Positions 33,376 through 42,864 of a stretch of 64,000 nt of DNA are shown here, piece by piece; position 1 is the stretch's first letter, and each line of letters starts with the position of its first letter. Made by a program: the position numbers and the translations under genes. The stretch covers positions 1-64,000 of the forward strand of contig JANWYT010000016.1 of assembly GCA_025055175.1 (NCBI GenBank), written 5' to 3'. The notes below the pieces were generated by a model that had not been told where the DNA came from, did not search any database, and saw nothing but the letters and a program-made list of their open reading frames with translations. This DNA is from Anaerolineae bacterium (lineage in GTDB: Bacteria; Chloroflexota; Anaerolineae; Aggregatilineales; Phototrophicaceae).

Positions 33376-35946
33376 ATGCGCGTCTTACGTTATGCTTTGT
33401 ACGGCTTGCTAGGGCTGATCGGCCTGCTGATCGTGGCCGCTATCGGCCTTTACTATTTCGTCATCCGCGCGCCCCTGCCTCAGCTAGATGGCACATTCGC
33501 TGTGCGCGGCCTATCAGCTCCGGTGGAAATCATCCGCGATGAGTGGGGCGTGCCGCACATTTACGCCAGCAACTCACGCGATTTGTTCTTCGCTCAGGGG
33601 TATGCTCAGGCGCAAGATCGCTGGTGGCAGATGGAATGGTTTCGCCACATTGGGCGCGGAGAGCTGCAAGAGCTGACCGGCGAGAGCCGAGCTGTCATGG
33701 GCAACGACCTGTTCATCCGCACCGCATCTTGGCGCTACTATGCTGAACGCGATCTGGCTGCGCTGGACGCAGAGACGCTGGGCTACCTGCAAGCTTTCGC
33801 CGACGGGGTGAATGCCTACATCAGCGGACGCACAGGCCGCGAATTGGCCCTGGAGTACAGCGTCCTGAGCCTCACCGGGGTGAATGTGACCATCCGCCCC
33901 TGGGAGCCACTGGATACTCTGGTGTGGGCGAAGGTCATGTCTTGGGACTTGGGCGGCAACATGGACGCGGAAGAATTTCTGCGCGACTTGGGTCAAGCCA
34001 TCGGCGCGGACAAGGCCGACGCCTACGAAGTCGATTATCCTTTCGGCATTAAGCCGACCATCATCCAGCCCGAAGACGTAGCGGCCATGCAAACCCAGGG
34101 CTTGTTGCCCTCTGGCGGCGCTGCTCTGCCCAGCACTCAGGCTATCTCGTCCAGCACTGCGCCTGTGGGCTTGGCGGGCGGCTTCGACCTCGGCACAGGC
34201 TTCATCTTCGGCAAAGGCCAAGGCATCGGCAGCAACAACTGGGTCGTGAGCGGGGATAGGAGCGCTTCAGGCGCGCCACTGCTGGCCAACGATCCGCACC
34301 TGGGCATTCAAATGCCCTCTATCTGGTACGAAGTTGGCCTGCACTGCCAGCCTGTCAGCGCCGAATGTCCCTTCAACGTGCGCGGCTTAACCTTTGCCAC
34401 CAATCCTGGAGTCATCATCGGCCACAATGGCACGATTGCCTGGGGCGTGACCAACGTCGGTTGGGACACGCAGGATTTGTTCCAGATCACCATCAACCCG
34501 CAGAACGAGCTGCAATATCGCTGGAACGACGCATGGCGCGACATGGAGGTGCGCGAGGAGGTCATCCGCTATGGCGACAGCAGCGACACAACCACGATCC
34601 GCGTGCGCGTGACGCACCTCGGCCCGATCATCAGCGACAATCAACGCGACGCCGAAGGAAACATCCTGGGCTTCGACAACGAACGCGCCTATGTGCTGCG
34701 CTGGACATCGTATGAACCAAGCAAGCTGATCCGAGCCGTCTTCGGGATCAATAAAGCGCAGAATTGGGACGAATTCCGCGCAGCTTTGCGCGATTGGGAT
34801 ACGGCTGCACAGAACTTCATCTACGCCGACACCAGCGGCAACATCGGTTACCAGACGCCAGGGCATGTGCCAGTACGCGCCGCGGGCCACGATGGCCGCT
34901 TGCCCATCCGCGCCGAGAGCGATGAGGACGATTGGCGTGGCTTTGTGCCGTTTGAGCTGCTGCCCACCGTCCAAAATCCGCAGCGCGGCTACATCGCCAC
35001 TGCCAACCAAGCCCTCGTGCCGTTGGAGTACTACGACCTGGTGCGCCAGGCTCTCAGCGAACAGTTCGGCAGCGACTCCCACTACGTCTACGGCTACCAA
35101 TGGTCGGTGGGCTATCGCGGCCAGCGCATCGTCGAAATGCTGGAAGCGACGCCCAAACACGACCTGGCCAGCTTCCGCGCCATTCACGGCGACAACAAGT
35201 TCATCCTGGCAGAAGAGATTGCCCCGACGCTGGCTTCGCTCGACCTGGGCGAGGCGCTCAACAGCTGGCGCGCTTGGATGATGGACGGCTGGGACTACCA
35301 AATGCACATGGATAGCCCACAAGGTGCGCTCTTTGGCGCGTTCTGGGCCGCCCTGAGCAAGCACGTGCTGGGTGACGAGTTGGGCAATCTGAGCGTAGGC
35401 AACGCTACTGGCAACGAAATGTGGCTCATCTCTACTATCTTCGACGATCCCGACAGCTTCTGGTGGGATGATATAGGCACGCCAGAACGCGAGACGCGCG
35501 AGCAGATCGTCGCTCGCGCCTTGCAAGCAGCCATTGACCAGGTGACAGTTGCGCTGGGATCAGATCGTCAGCAATGGCGCTGGGGGGCGCTGCACACCGC
35601 AACTTTCGTCTCCAACCCGCTGGGGGCTTCAGGGATTGGCCTGATTGAAAATTGGTTCAATCGCGGCCCTGTCCCCACCAGTGGCGGCACAGAGATCGTC
35701 AACGCGACGAGCTGGAGACGCGATCTGAAAGTACGAGCCGTGCCGAGCATGCGCATGATCGTCGACCTAGCAGACGTGAGTCGCAGCCAGATCATCCATA
35801 CAACGGGCCAGAGTGGCCACAACCAAGACCCTCGCTACGACAACATGATCGAACTCTGGCGCACGATTGAGTATCGGCCCATGCTCTGGACGCGCGAACA
35901 GGTGGACGCAGCGGCGCGCAACCGCATGACTCTGACGCCGCAGTAG
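33376..35946 (+). CDS. Penicillin acylase family N-terminal nucleophile hydrolase
   Basis: The 856-residue protein has an N-terminal membrane anchor (residues about 8-33). The alpha chain starts with VEIIRDEWGVPHIYASNSRDLFFAQGYAQAQDRWWQME, a family hallmark. Ser286 in GIGSNNWVVSG is the nucleophile freed by self-cleavage. The beta chain keeps PLLANDPHLGIQMPSIWYE and the GHNGTIAWGVTN segment. Members hydrolyse acyl amides such as beta-lactam side chains, N-acyl homoserine lactones or other N-acyl compounds. The natural substrate here is unknown. It stands alone between tRNA(CAU) and a LysM protein gene. The AAAGAGG site before the ATG supports the start. No mutation of a key residue is seen. 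Confidence 0.9.
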   Translation: MRVLRYALYGLLGLIGLLIVAAIGLYYFVIRAPLPQLDGTFAVRGLSAPVEIIRDEWGVPHIYASNSRDLFFAQGYAQAQDRWWQMEWFRHIGRGELQELTGESRAVMGNDLFIRTASWRYYAERDLAALDAETLGYLQAFADGVNAYISGRTGRELALEYSVLSLTGVNVTIRPWEPLDTLVWAKVMSWDLGGNMDAEEFLRDLGQAIGADKADAYEVDYPFGIKPTIIQPEDVAAMQTQGLLPSGGAALPSTQAISSSTAPVGLAGGFDLGTGFIFGKGQGIGSNNWVVSGDRSASGAPLLANDPHLGIQMPSIWYEVGLHCQPVSAECPFNVRGLTFATNPGVIIGHNGTIAWGVTNVGWDTQDLFQITINPQNELQYRWNDAWRDMEVREEVIRYGDSSDTTTIRVRVTHLGPIISDNQRDAEGNILGFDNERAYVLRWTSYEPSKLIRAVFGINKAQNWDEFRAALRDWDTAAQNFIYADTSGNIGYQTPGHVPVRAAGHDGRLPIRAESDEDDWRGFVPFELLPTVQNPQRGYIATANQALVPLEYYDLVRQALSEQFGSDSHYVYGYQWSVGYRGQRIVEMLEATPKHDLASFRAIHGDNKFILAEEIAPTLASLDLGEALNSWRAWMMDGWDYQMHMDSPQGALFGAFWAALSKHVLGDELGNLSVGNATGNEMWLISTIFDDPDSFWWDDIGTPERETREQIVARALQAAIDQVTVALGSDRQQWRWGALHTATFVSNPLGASGIGLIENWFNRGPVPTSGGTEIVNATSWRRDLKVRAVPSMRMIVDLADVSRSQIIHTTGQSGHNQDPRYDNMIELWRTIEYRPMLWTREQVDAAARNRMTLTPQ

Positions 35947-36111
35947 GAGTCAGGCGAGCGAGGACATTCGAGGACGGGCTGACAGGTTGCTCAGACCGCC
36001 GTCAACTGAATTTCCGCGCTCGTCTTCGCCATGAAGCACGATTCACTGATTCGTGATACACTTAACAACGACTTGATGACCATTTCTTCCCTTACGATTC
36101 AGGAGGGTTTT

Positions 36112-37515
36112 ATGAGCCGTGTCGCGCGGTCTCTGACAGCAATCGCAGGGCTGATGTTGGTGACGATCACCGCCCTAGCCCAAACGATCCACATCGTTGC
36201 CCCAGGCGAAACCCTATTCCGCATTGCTCAGCGCTATGGCGTATCGATGACGGCCATCGCTCAGGCCAATGGGATCAGCAATCTAAACCTGATCTTCGTC
36301 GGCCAGCGTCTGACTATCCCGACGGGCGGCACAGAGCCTGGTGGGCCTGCCCCGACCGTCGCACCGCCAGTCACCAGCAGCTACACTGTGCAGCGCGGCG
36401 ACACGCTCGGACGCATTGCCCAGCGCTTCAACACCACCATCCGCGCTATCATCCAGGCCAACAACATCCGCAACCCCAACCTGATCTTCACAGGCCAGGT
36501 CTTGCAAATCCCCGGCGGCAGCGGCGCACCTGCGCCCGCCACGCCCGCCCCTGGCGGTACGCCGCTGCCCAACCCAGCGCCCATCACCGGCTTCGAAGTC
36601 GGCGCACATATCTTCTCGTTCAACTACAGCGACCTCATGCGCCAGACGGGCTTCACCTGGGTCAAAAAGCAGGTGAACTTCGACCAGGCCAGCAAGGATA
36701 CGTCCCAGGGCCGCGCCTTCATCAACGACGCCAAATCGCGCGGCTTCAAGATCGCCCTGGGCGTCGTCGGCAATCCAGCCCAACTGGCGGCCAACCCCAC
36801 CCAGTACTACGCCGATTACGCAGCTTTCGTCGGCGAGCTGGCGGCGGCCGGCGCAGACGCCATCGAAGTCTGGAACGAGCCGAACATCGATCGTCAGTGG
36901 CCGCGCGGCCTCATCAGCGGTGCGCAGTATACCCAAATGCTCTCGGCGGCCTTCCAGGCTATCAAGGCGCGCAACAGCGCGACCCTGGTCATCAGCGGCG
37001 CTCCTGCCCCCACTGGCGGCCTGGGGTGCAGCACCAACGGCTGCAACGACGACGCCTACATTGCCCAGATGGCGGCCGCTGGCGCGCGCAACTTCATGGA
37101 CTGCGTGGGCATTCACTACAACGCTGGCACTGTGCCACCCAACGCCACCAGCGGCGCGCCCGTCGGCAGCGCCACCCACTACAGCTGGTACTATCCCAGC
37201 ATGGTCAATCTCTACAGCCGCACTTTCCCGCAGAAGCCGCTGTGCTTCACAGAGATTGGCTACGTGACGGGCCAGGGCTATGGCCCGCTGCCAGCTGGCT
37301 TCGCCTGGGCCAACAACGTCACTGTCGCCAACCAGGCCGAATGGCTGGGCCAGGCGGTGCGCATCGCTCGCAGCAGCGGCATTGTACGCCTGTTCATCAT
37401 CTGGAATCTGGATAGCACGGTCTTCGGCGATGATCCGCAAGCAGGCTACGCTATCATTCGTCCCGATGGCACTTGTCCGGCCTGTAACACCATCGCCGCT
37501 GCTCTGCGCTCATAA
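36112..37515 (+). CDS. Secreted LysM protein with glycosidase-like barrel
   Basis: The start at 36112 has AGGAGGGT four bases upstream; an ORF extension from 36031 lacks this. The 467-residue product has a signal peptide (MSRVARSLTAIAGLMLVTITALAQ). Two LysM domains follow (about residues 25-72 and 90-137, IHIVAPGETLFRIAQRYGVS and SYTVQRGDTLGRIAQRFNTT), then a Pro-rich linker. The C-terminal domain (about 165-467) resembles a GH39/GH5-like TIM barrel. DAIEVWNEPNIDRQWP holds a likely acid (Glu in WNEPN), and CFTEIGYVTGQGYG holds the second Glu in the place expected for the nucleophile. LysM would hold the enzyme at the wall. Its substrate is unknown. Confidence 0.8.
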   Translation: MSRVARSLTAIAGLMLVTITALAQTIHIVAPGETLFRIAQRYGVSMTAIAQANGISNLNLIFVGQRLTIPTGGTEPGGPAPTVAPPVTSSYTVQRGDTLGRIAQRFNTTIRAIIQANNIRNPNLIFTGQVLQIPGGSGAPAPATPAPGGTPLPNPAPITGFEVGAHIFSFNYSDLMRQTGFTWVKKQVNFDQASKDTSQGRAFINDAKSRGFKIALGVVGNPAQLAANPTQYYADYAAFVGELAAAGADAIEVWNEPNIDRQWPRGLISGAQYTQMLSAAFQAIKARNSATLVISGAPAPTGGLGCSTNGCNDDAYIAQMAAAGARNFMDCVGIHYNAGTVPPNATSGAPVGSATHYSWYYPSMVNLYSRTFPQKPLCFTEIGYVTGQGYGPLPAGFAWANNVTVANQAEWLGQAVRIARSSGIVRLFIIWNLDSTVFGDDPQAGYAIIRPDGTCPACNTIAAALRS

Positions 37516-37614
37516 CCCTGTCTCTCAAGTCTCCTCCCCTCTCCCCGAGCGCTGCGCGCTCTGGGAGAGAGACAGGGCAAAGGCCGCGCTCCTTCCTAAG
37601 AGCGCGCAGCGCTC
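37516..37614. repeat. Nested inverted-repeat element, possible terminator
   Basis: CCCTGTCTCTC (37516-37526) pairs with GAGAGACAGGG (37567-37577). Between them lies a smaller hairpin GAGCGCTGCGCGCTC (37547-37561). Its exact reverse complement occurs at 37600-37614 (GAGCGCGCAGCGCTC). The element starts right after the LysM gene stop. It resembles the short palindromic intergenic elements dispersed in many genomes and could end transcription. No second copy is seen in this window. Confidence 0.65.
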
Positions 37615-37697
37615 GTCAGGGAGGCGACGTGCGCCACCTTGCGCTGTCAAGGCAGGAGACAGTGGCGAGACAGTTCACCCAGAAAGACGGGAACACC

Positions 37698-38711
37698 ATG
37701 CGCTTGTTTCTGATTGGCTTTGGCACAGTAGGCCAAAGCTTGGCAGAGTTGTTGCTTCAGCGGGCTGAAGACCTTCGGACTCGTCACAATTTTGTGCCTG
37801 CTCTAGTAGGAGTATACACGCGCTCACAGGGCTTGCTCTACGCGCCAGAAGGCTTGGATTTAGCGCAGCTCCGAGCTTGTGCCGCCAATTACGCTCTTTA
37901 CGACGGGCCGCGTCTGCACGACTCGCAGCCCAACATCGACCGCGCGCTGCGCGATTACGCCTACGACGTGCTGATTGAAGCCAGCACCACCGATTTACGG
38001 ACAGGCCAACCAGCGGCGGATCGGATTGAGCGCGCCCTGACCAGCGGCAAGCACGTCGTCACCGTCAATAAAGGGCCAATCGCGCTCTACTACCCGCGCT
38101 TGCGCGACCTGGCTCGCGAAAAGGGCGTCCATCTGCGCTACGAAGGCACGGTCATGGCTGGCACGCCCAGCATAGCCCTAGCCCTGGAGGGGCTGGCAGC
38201 AGCGCACATTCGCGGCCTGCGCGGCATTCTCAACGGCACGACCAACTACATGCTGACGCAGATGGAGCAAGAAAGTCTGAGCTACGATCAAGCCCTGGCC
38301 CAGGCTCAAGCCCTGGGTTACGCCGAAGCCGACCCGACAGCGGACGTGGATGGCTGGGACGCAGCGGGCAAAGCCTCCATCTTGTCGGCAGCGCTATTCG
38401 GCGCGCCGCGCGCGCCCCAGACCATGAGCGTAAGCGGCATCGGCCATCTCACACTAGATGACCTGGCTCAAGCCCGCGCTCAGGACAAGCGCTACAAGTT
38501 GGTGGTGCGCCTGACTCCCGAAGCAGGCCAGGTACGAGCTGAAGCCTTGCCGCTCAGCGACCCACTAGCTAGCGTCATGGGCGCGCTGAACGCCATCACT
38601 TTGGAGACGGACTTGCTCGGCGAAGTGACTCTGATCGGCAGCGGGGCAGGCGGCCTATCTACCGCAACTGCTATCCTCAACGACCTGCTGGCTATCCATC
38701 GGGCCACCTGA
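37698..38711 (+). CDS. hom: Homoserine dehydrogenase, short form
   Basis: The start at 37698 opens directly with the nucleotide-binding motif MRLFLIGFGTVGQSLAELLL; a longer frame from 37629 runs through the repeat element. The 337-residue enzyme reduces aspartate semialdehyde to homoserine with NAD(P)H, on the path to threonine and methionine. Family marks are NKGPIALYYPRL (Lys for catalysis), EGTVMAGTPSI, GILNGTTNYML and DPTADVDGWDAAGKASIL. It lacks the C-terminal ACT domain of the long form, so threonine feedback is not expected through that route. Its stop codon shares one base with tRNA-Gly on the other strand. It may supply methionine synthase (57859-61419) with its pathway precursor. 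Confidence 0.9.
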   Translation: MRLFLIGFGTVGQSLAELLLQRAEDLRTRHNFVPALVGVYTRSQGLLYAPEGLDLAQLRACAANYALYDGPRLHDSQPNIDRALRDYAYDVLIEASTTDLRTGQPAADRIERALTSGKHVVTVNKGPIALYYPRLRDLAREKGVHLRYEGTVMAGTPSIALALEGLAAAHIRGLRGILNGTTNYMLTQMEQESLSYDQALAQAQALGYAEADPTADVDGWDAAGKASILSAALFGAPRAPQTMSVSGIGHLTLDDLAQARAQDKRYKLVVRLTPEAGQVRAEALPLSDPLASVMGALNAITLETDLLGEVTLIGSGAGGLSTATAILNDLLAIHRAT

Positions 38712-38781
38712 GCGGGTAACGAGATTCGAACTCGTGCCAAGACCTTGGAAGGGTCGTGTGCTACCACTACACCATACCCGC
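38711..38781 (-). tRNA. tRNA-Gly (anticodon UCC)
   Basis: The 71-base cloverleaf on the minus strand has acceptor GCGGGTA/TACCCGC, D stem GTGT/GCAC, anticodon stem CGACC/GGTCT with loop CTTCCAA, T arm ACGAG TTCGAAT CTCGT, and discriminator T. The anticodon TCC reads GGA and GGG glycine codons. U73 is usual for bacterial tRNA-Gly. CCA is not encoded. The gene touches the stop codon of hom at base 38711. Confidence 0.93.
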
Positions 38782-38791
38782 ACGCAACGTA

Positions 38792-38821
38792 ATTGTAGCG
38801 CGAAAGTCACGACCCTGCCAG
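38792..38821 (-). promoter_or_regulatory. Promoter of tRNA-Gly
   Basis: On the minus strand CTGGCA (38816-38821) and TACAAT (38792-38797) are 18 bases apart, with the tRNA beginning about 10 bases after the -10 box. The -35 box matches TTGACA at four of six positions. Confidence 0.5.
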
Positions 38822-38968
38822 CGTCTTTTTGAACGCCATTCATCCATCTGCTGCGCGCGTCTCATCTGTGGCACAGCCCCAGGCGCTATCATGATGCTTG
38901 TGAAAAGCACCACAAGACAAGAAGCGGGCGAGTTTGGGTTGTAACCACATAGAACAGGATAGCAGTGT

Positions 38969-41539
38969 ATGGCATGGATGGCTCTACTGCGCCTGAGCGC
39001 GCGCAGCATCAATCGGCGTTTCTTGCAGAGCGCCTTGCTCGTGCTAGGGGTGGCTGTCGGGGTAGCAGTGGTGGTGGCCATTGATCTGGCTAATAACAGC
39101 GCTTCGCGCGCCTTCGCCTTGTCTAGCGAGAGCCTGACGGGCAAGGCTACTCACCAGATCGTGGGCGGAGCAGCAGGCCTGCCCAGCGAAATTTATACTC
39201 GCGTGCGCACCGAATTGGGCCTGCGCGACAGCGCCCCGATTGTGACGCAGACGGTGCGTTCGCCAGAACTTGGCGATCAGCCTCTGCGCTTGATGGGCAT
39301 TGATCCATTCGCTGAGCCGCCTTTCCGCAGCTACTTTGAAGATGTGAGCGTCGTTGGACAGGGGACAGACGGCGCGTTTGAAGCCCTGACTGAGTTCATC
39401 GCCACGCCCGGCACAGGCGTCCTGAGCGGCCTACTGGCTCAGCGCTTCGGCCTGAGCCTGGGCGACACGATCACTATCCAGACGCCCACGCGCAGCACGC
39501 CGCTGCGGATCGTCGGCCTGCTCACGCCCAGCAATCGCGCCAGCCAACAAGCTCTCAACGACCTGATCCTAACAGATATTGCCACTGCTCAAGAGATTGG
39601 CGACATGCAGGGCCGCCTGAGCCACATCGACCTAATCCTGCGCGAAGGCGCCGACCTAACACGCCTTGAAGCCATCCTGCCGCCAGGCGCGCGACTGCAA
39701 GCTGTGCGCACCGATAACGCCCTGGAGCAAATGACAGCAGCTTTCGAGATTAACCTACAAGCTCTGTCGCTGCTGGCCGTCGTCGTCGGCGTCTTCCTCA
39801 TCTACAACACGGTGTCGTTCAGCGTGGTGCAGCGCCGCCCCATCATCGGCACGCTGCGCGCCCTGGGAGCGACGCGCCAGCAAATCTTCATCCTCATCTT
39901 ATGTGAGATGGCCCTGCTGGCCTTCGTCGGGACAGTGCTGGGACTGGGGCTGGGGATCATCTTTGGGCGCTTCACGGTGGCCCTGGTGGCTCAAACCATC
40001 AGCGATTTGTACTTCACCGTCAACGTGAGCGGCGTCACGCTTGATCCCTTCACGCTGGCCAAAGGCGCTGTTATAGGGATCGCCGCCAGCCTGGGAGCTG
40101 CTGCCCTGCCCAGCTGGTCGGCCACCCAGACGCCGCCTACAGGCTCGCTCAGGCGCTCTCTGTTAGAAGAGCGCACTCGCGCTCTGCTGCCTCATTTCAC
40201 TCTGGGCGGCGGCCTCTTCGCGCTGATCGGCGTGGGCCTGCTGCTGATTCCCAGCGACAGCCTCATCATCAGCTTCGCAGCCTTGTTCTGCATCATCTTC
40301 GGCGGGGCACTGACCACTCCTTTCGCGATGATCGTCGGCATGGCAGCTTTTACGCCTCTCACCAGCCGTGTCTTCGGCGTGCTAGGCCGAGTCGCGCCGC
40401 GCGCTGTCACCCGCTCGCTCAGTCGTACTGCTATCGCCGTCGCAGCCCTGACGATTGCCGTCTCAGTCATCGTCGGCGTGTCGCTGATGATTGGCTCGTT
40501 CCGTGCGACGGTCGCTGATTGGTTGGGCGCGACGCTGGGAGCAGACATCTTCATCTCGCCACCGCTGCTGACAGCCAATCAGGCCAGCGTGGACGTTGAT
40601 CCCGCCATCCGCGACATGGTGGCTGCCGTGCCAGGGGTAGCGCGCGTGAGCGCTTCGCGAGCTGTGCCTGTGCCTGCGCCTGACTACCCCGATTTGCTGC
40701 CCGTCAACCTCATCGCAGTAGACTTCGAAATTAGCGTGGATCGCCAATTCGTCTGGGCTGATATGCGTGGCAGCTTGCAGGATGAGCTAGAAGCGGGGCG
40801 GATCATGGTCAGCGAGCCGTTCGCTTTCCGTCGTGGGATCACGCCGCAGAACAACACGCTGCGCCTGCTAACCGACAAAGGCGTGCAGACCTTCCAGATT
40901 TTCGGCGTGTACTACGATTATTCGACGGATCAGGGGACGGTGGTCATGGCTCGCAGCGTCTATGACCGCTTCTTCACAGATCGGGCCATCTCGTCGCTGG
41001 CCGTCTACGTAGAAGAAGGCGTAGACGTACAGGCCGTCATCGACCGCTTGCAGACGGAGACGCTGCTAGGGGCTGATCTGATCGTGCAGAGCAACCGCGA
41101 CCTGCGCGAGGGCGTCTTTGAAGTATTTGAGCGCACTTTCACGATCACGATTGCTTTGCGCTTGCTGGCGACCCTAGTCGCTTTCATCGGTATCCTCTCT
41201 GCGCTCATGTCGCTGCAACTGGAGCAAATTCGCGAGTATGGCGTGCTGCGTGCCAACGGCATGACGCGCCGCCAGCTGTGGGGCTACACCCTCATTCAAA
41301 CTGGGCTGATGGGCAGCTTGGCGGGCCTGCTGGCCCTGCCGATTGGCTTGGCCCTGGCCTGGGTGCTGGTGTACGTCATCAACGTACGCAGCTTTGGCTG
41401 GACAATGCAGTTCACCATCTTGCCTGAAGAACTGCTGACGGCCTTCTTGGTGGCTTTGGTAGCGGCCCTGCTGGCAGGACTCTATCCGGCCTACAGTCTA
41501 GCCCAAATGTCGCCAGCGCAGGCTGTGCGCAGCGAATAG
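38969..41539 (+). CDS. FtsX-family ABC permease (two-repeat type)
   Basis: The 856-residue protein has an N-terminal transmembrane helix (residues about 17-37), a large outside MacB-type domain, then a three-helix FtsX block near residues 255-370 (LLAVVVGVFLIYNTVSFSVVQRRPIIGTLRALGATR). A second copy of the same unit follows, ending in another FtsX block (MSLQLEQIREYGVLRANGMTRRQLWGYTLIQTG ... LYPAYSLAQMSPAQAVRSE). This is the layout of LolC/MacB-like and lipoprotein-export-type permeases. The usual partner ATPase gene is not adjacent, so it must be supplied from elsewhere. The substrate cannot be inferred. Confidence 0.85.
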   Translation: MAWMALLRLSARSINRRFLQSALLVLGVAVGVAVVVAIDLANNSASRAFALSSESLTGKATHQIVGGAAGLPSEIYTRVRTELGLRDSAPIVTQTVRSPELGDQPLRLMGIDPFAEPPFRSYFEDVSVVGQGTDGAFEALTEFIATPGTGVLSGLLAQRFGLSLGDTITIQTPTRSTPLRIVGLLTPSNRASQQALNDLILTDIATAQEIGDMQGRLSHIDLILREGADLTRLEAILPPGARLQAVRTDNALEQMTAAFEINLQALSLLAVVVGVFLIYNTVSFSVVQRRPIIGTLRALGATRQQIFILILCEMALLAFVGTVLGLGLGIIFGRFTVALVAQTISDLYFTVNVSGVTLDPFTLAKGAVIGIAASLGAAALPSWSATQTPPTGSLRRSLLEERTRALLPHFTLGGGLFALIGVGLLLIPSDSLIISFAALFCIIFGGALTTPFAMIVGMAAFTPLTSRVFGVLGRVAPRAVTRSLSRTAIAVAALTIAVSVIVGVSLMIGSFRATVADWLGATLGADIFISPPLLTANQASVDVDPAIRDMVAAVPGVARVSASRAVPVPAPDYPDLLPVNLIAVDFEISVDRQFVWADMRGSLQDELEAGRIMVSEPFAFRRGITPQNNTLRLLTDKGVQTFQIFGVYYDYSTDQGTVVMARSVYDRFFTDRAISSLAVYVEEGVDVQAVIDRLQTETLLGADLIVQSNRDLREGVFEVFERTFTITIALRLLATLVAFIGILSALMSLQLEQIREYGVLRANGMTRRQLWGYTLIQTGLMGSLAGLLALPIGLALAWVLVYVINVRSFGWTMQFTILPEELLTAFLVALVAALLAGLYPAYSLAQMSPAQAVRSE

Positions 41540-41595
41540 TGGCGCGGTACAATAGCCCCATCTATTTCAACTAAGATTAGGTGAGGCTTTTTACG

Positions 41596-42684
41596 ATGAC
41601 AGACATACCCTTAGACCCTGTAGAAGACAGTAGCCTCAAGCTGGTCACGATTGAGCGCCACATTCAAGAACAGCAACGCCTCCACCCCAACGCCACTGGC
41701 AAATTCACTGCCATGCTACAAGACATGGCCCTAGCCGCTAAGCTGATCGCGCGTCAGACGACGCGCGCTGGTCTGAGCAACATCCTCGGCCCTACCGACT
41801 CGCGCAACGTCTTTGGCGAAGTTCAGCAAAAGCTAGATATTTACGCCGACCAGACCATCTTCAAGATGAACGACCACACGGGGCGCGTCTGTGCAATGGT
41901 TAGCGAGGAACACGACAAGCTGATCGATATTCCGCCTCACTACGACACGGGCAACTACGTCCTCATCTACGATCCGCTAGATGGCTCAAGCAACATCGAC
42001 GTAAACGTCTCCGTCGGGACGATCTTCAGCATCCATCGCAAGTTCACGCGCGGCGAACGCGGCACGATTGATGACGTGCTGCAAGAGGGCAAGCGTCTGC
42101 TGGCTGCCGGCTACGTCATCTATGGCAGCAGCACAATGATGGTCTATACAACAGGGCGCGGCGTCTTCGGCTTCACCCTTGATCCTGGCATTGGCGAGTT
42201 CATCCTCAGCCATCCCAACATCCAAATCCCACTCAAGCCTCTGTATTACAGCGTCAATCAGGGCCATGAAAAATACTTCACGCCCGGCACACGCCACTTC
42301 ATCAAATGGCTGCAAGGCATGGAAGGCGAAGGCCATGCGCCGCTCTCTCATCGCTACATTGGCTCGTTGGTCTCAGATTTTCACCGCAACCTGCTCAAAG
42401 GTGGCATTTTTCTCTATCCTGCCACGACGGACGAGAAGGGCCAATACGGCAAAATCCGCCTGCTGCACGAAGCTCAAGCCCTGGCCTTCATCGCCGAACA
42501 GGCTGGTGGCCACGCCAGCGATGGCATAGGCCCCATCCTGGATATCAAGCCGCATTCGCTGGAGCAGCGCACGCCTTTGTTCATCGGCAACCGCGAGCTG
42601 GTGGAGAAGGCAGAACATTACATTCGCGAACACGACAAAGACTGGATCAGTCGCTACAAACCCTACCGCTTGGGGGATATTTGA
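41596..42684 (+). CDS. fbp: Fructose-1,6-bisphosphatase, class I
   Basis: The start at 41596 has GGTGAGG about nine bases upstream; a GTG at 41581 would put the ribosome site inside the gene. The 362-residue enzyme hydrolyses fructose 1,6-bisphosphate in gluconeogenesis. The metal-binding signature [20 protein letters not shown] is intact. Other family segments are [62 protein letters not shown] and [20 protein letters not shown]. Its neighbours are unrelated. A TACAAT box lies in the short gap before it. Confidence 0.93.
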   Translation: MTDIPLDPVEDSSLKLVTIERHIQEQQRLHPNATGKFTAMLQDMALAAKLIARQTTRAGLSNILGPTDSRNVFGEVQQKLDIYADQTIFKMNDHTGRVCAMVSEEHDKLIDIPPHYDTGNYVLIYDPLDGSSNIDVNVSVGTIFSIHRKFTRGERGTIDDVLQEGKRLLAAGYVIYGSSTMMVYTTGRGVFGFTLDPGIGEFILSHPNIQIPLKPLYYSVNQGHEKYFTPGTRHFIKWLQGMEGEGHAPLSHRYIGSLVSDFHRNLLKGGIFLYPATTDEKGQYGKIRLLHEAQALAFIAEQAGGHASDGIGPILDIKPHSLEQRTPLFIGNRELVEKAEHYIREHDKDWISRYKPYRLGDI

Positions 42685-42746
42685 GAGAGACGATCAGCTC
42701 CTTCGCCAGGCATCGTCCTTCACAGACAGACGCAGTCGACTTCTCG

Positions 42747-42819
42747 GCGCTGCTGGGTAGGTTTAAGCGCAGCGCGTTTGCGCCGTTCGCGGACAATTTG
42801 TCGCAGCCCCCAGGCGAAG
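42747..42819. repeat. Direct repeat copy A, orphan 3' end of a GT2 gene
   Basis: This 73-base segment matches bases 45051-45123 at 70 positions. The differences are A/G, T/G and G/A. The second copy is the coding end of the GT2 gene (minus strand, FAWGLRQIVRERRKRAALKPTQQR). Here the same residues can still be read on the minus strand, but the stop codon position is lost and there is no gene before it. It lies just beyond the end of the GT39-like gene, so the two copies bracket that gene. Confidence 0.85.
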
Positions 42820-42864
42820 CCGCGCGCTGGCACATGTCTCATATCCTGGACGGAAGTCTCCTGC

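Noticed and set aside
34387-35526. Minus-strand open frame of 379 codons
   Set aside because: It is antisense to the conserved penicillin-acylase family gene and shows no recognisable domain.
36283-37440. Minus-strand open frame of 385 codons
   Set aside because: It lies wholly opposite the LysM glycosidase gene. The product has no family pattern and no signal or ribosome site, and it reflects the codon bias of the real gene.
42647-42835. Short minus-strand frame between fbp and the GT39-like gene
   Set aside because: It overlaps the end of fbp and the decayed repeat copy A in another frame, and has no ribosome site.
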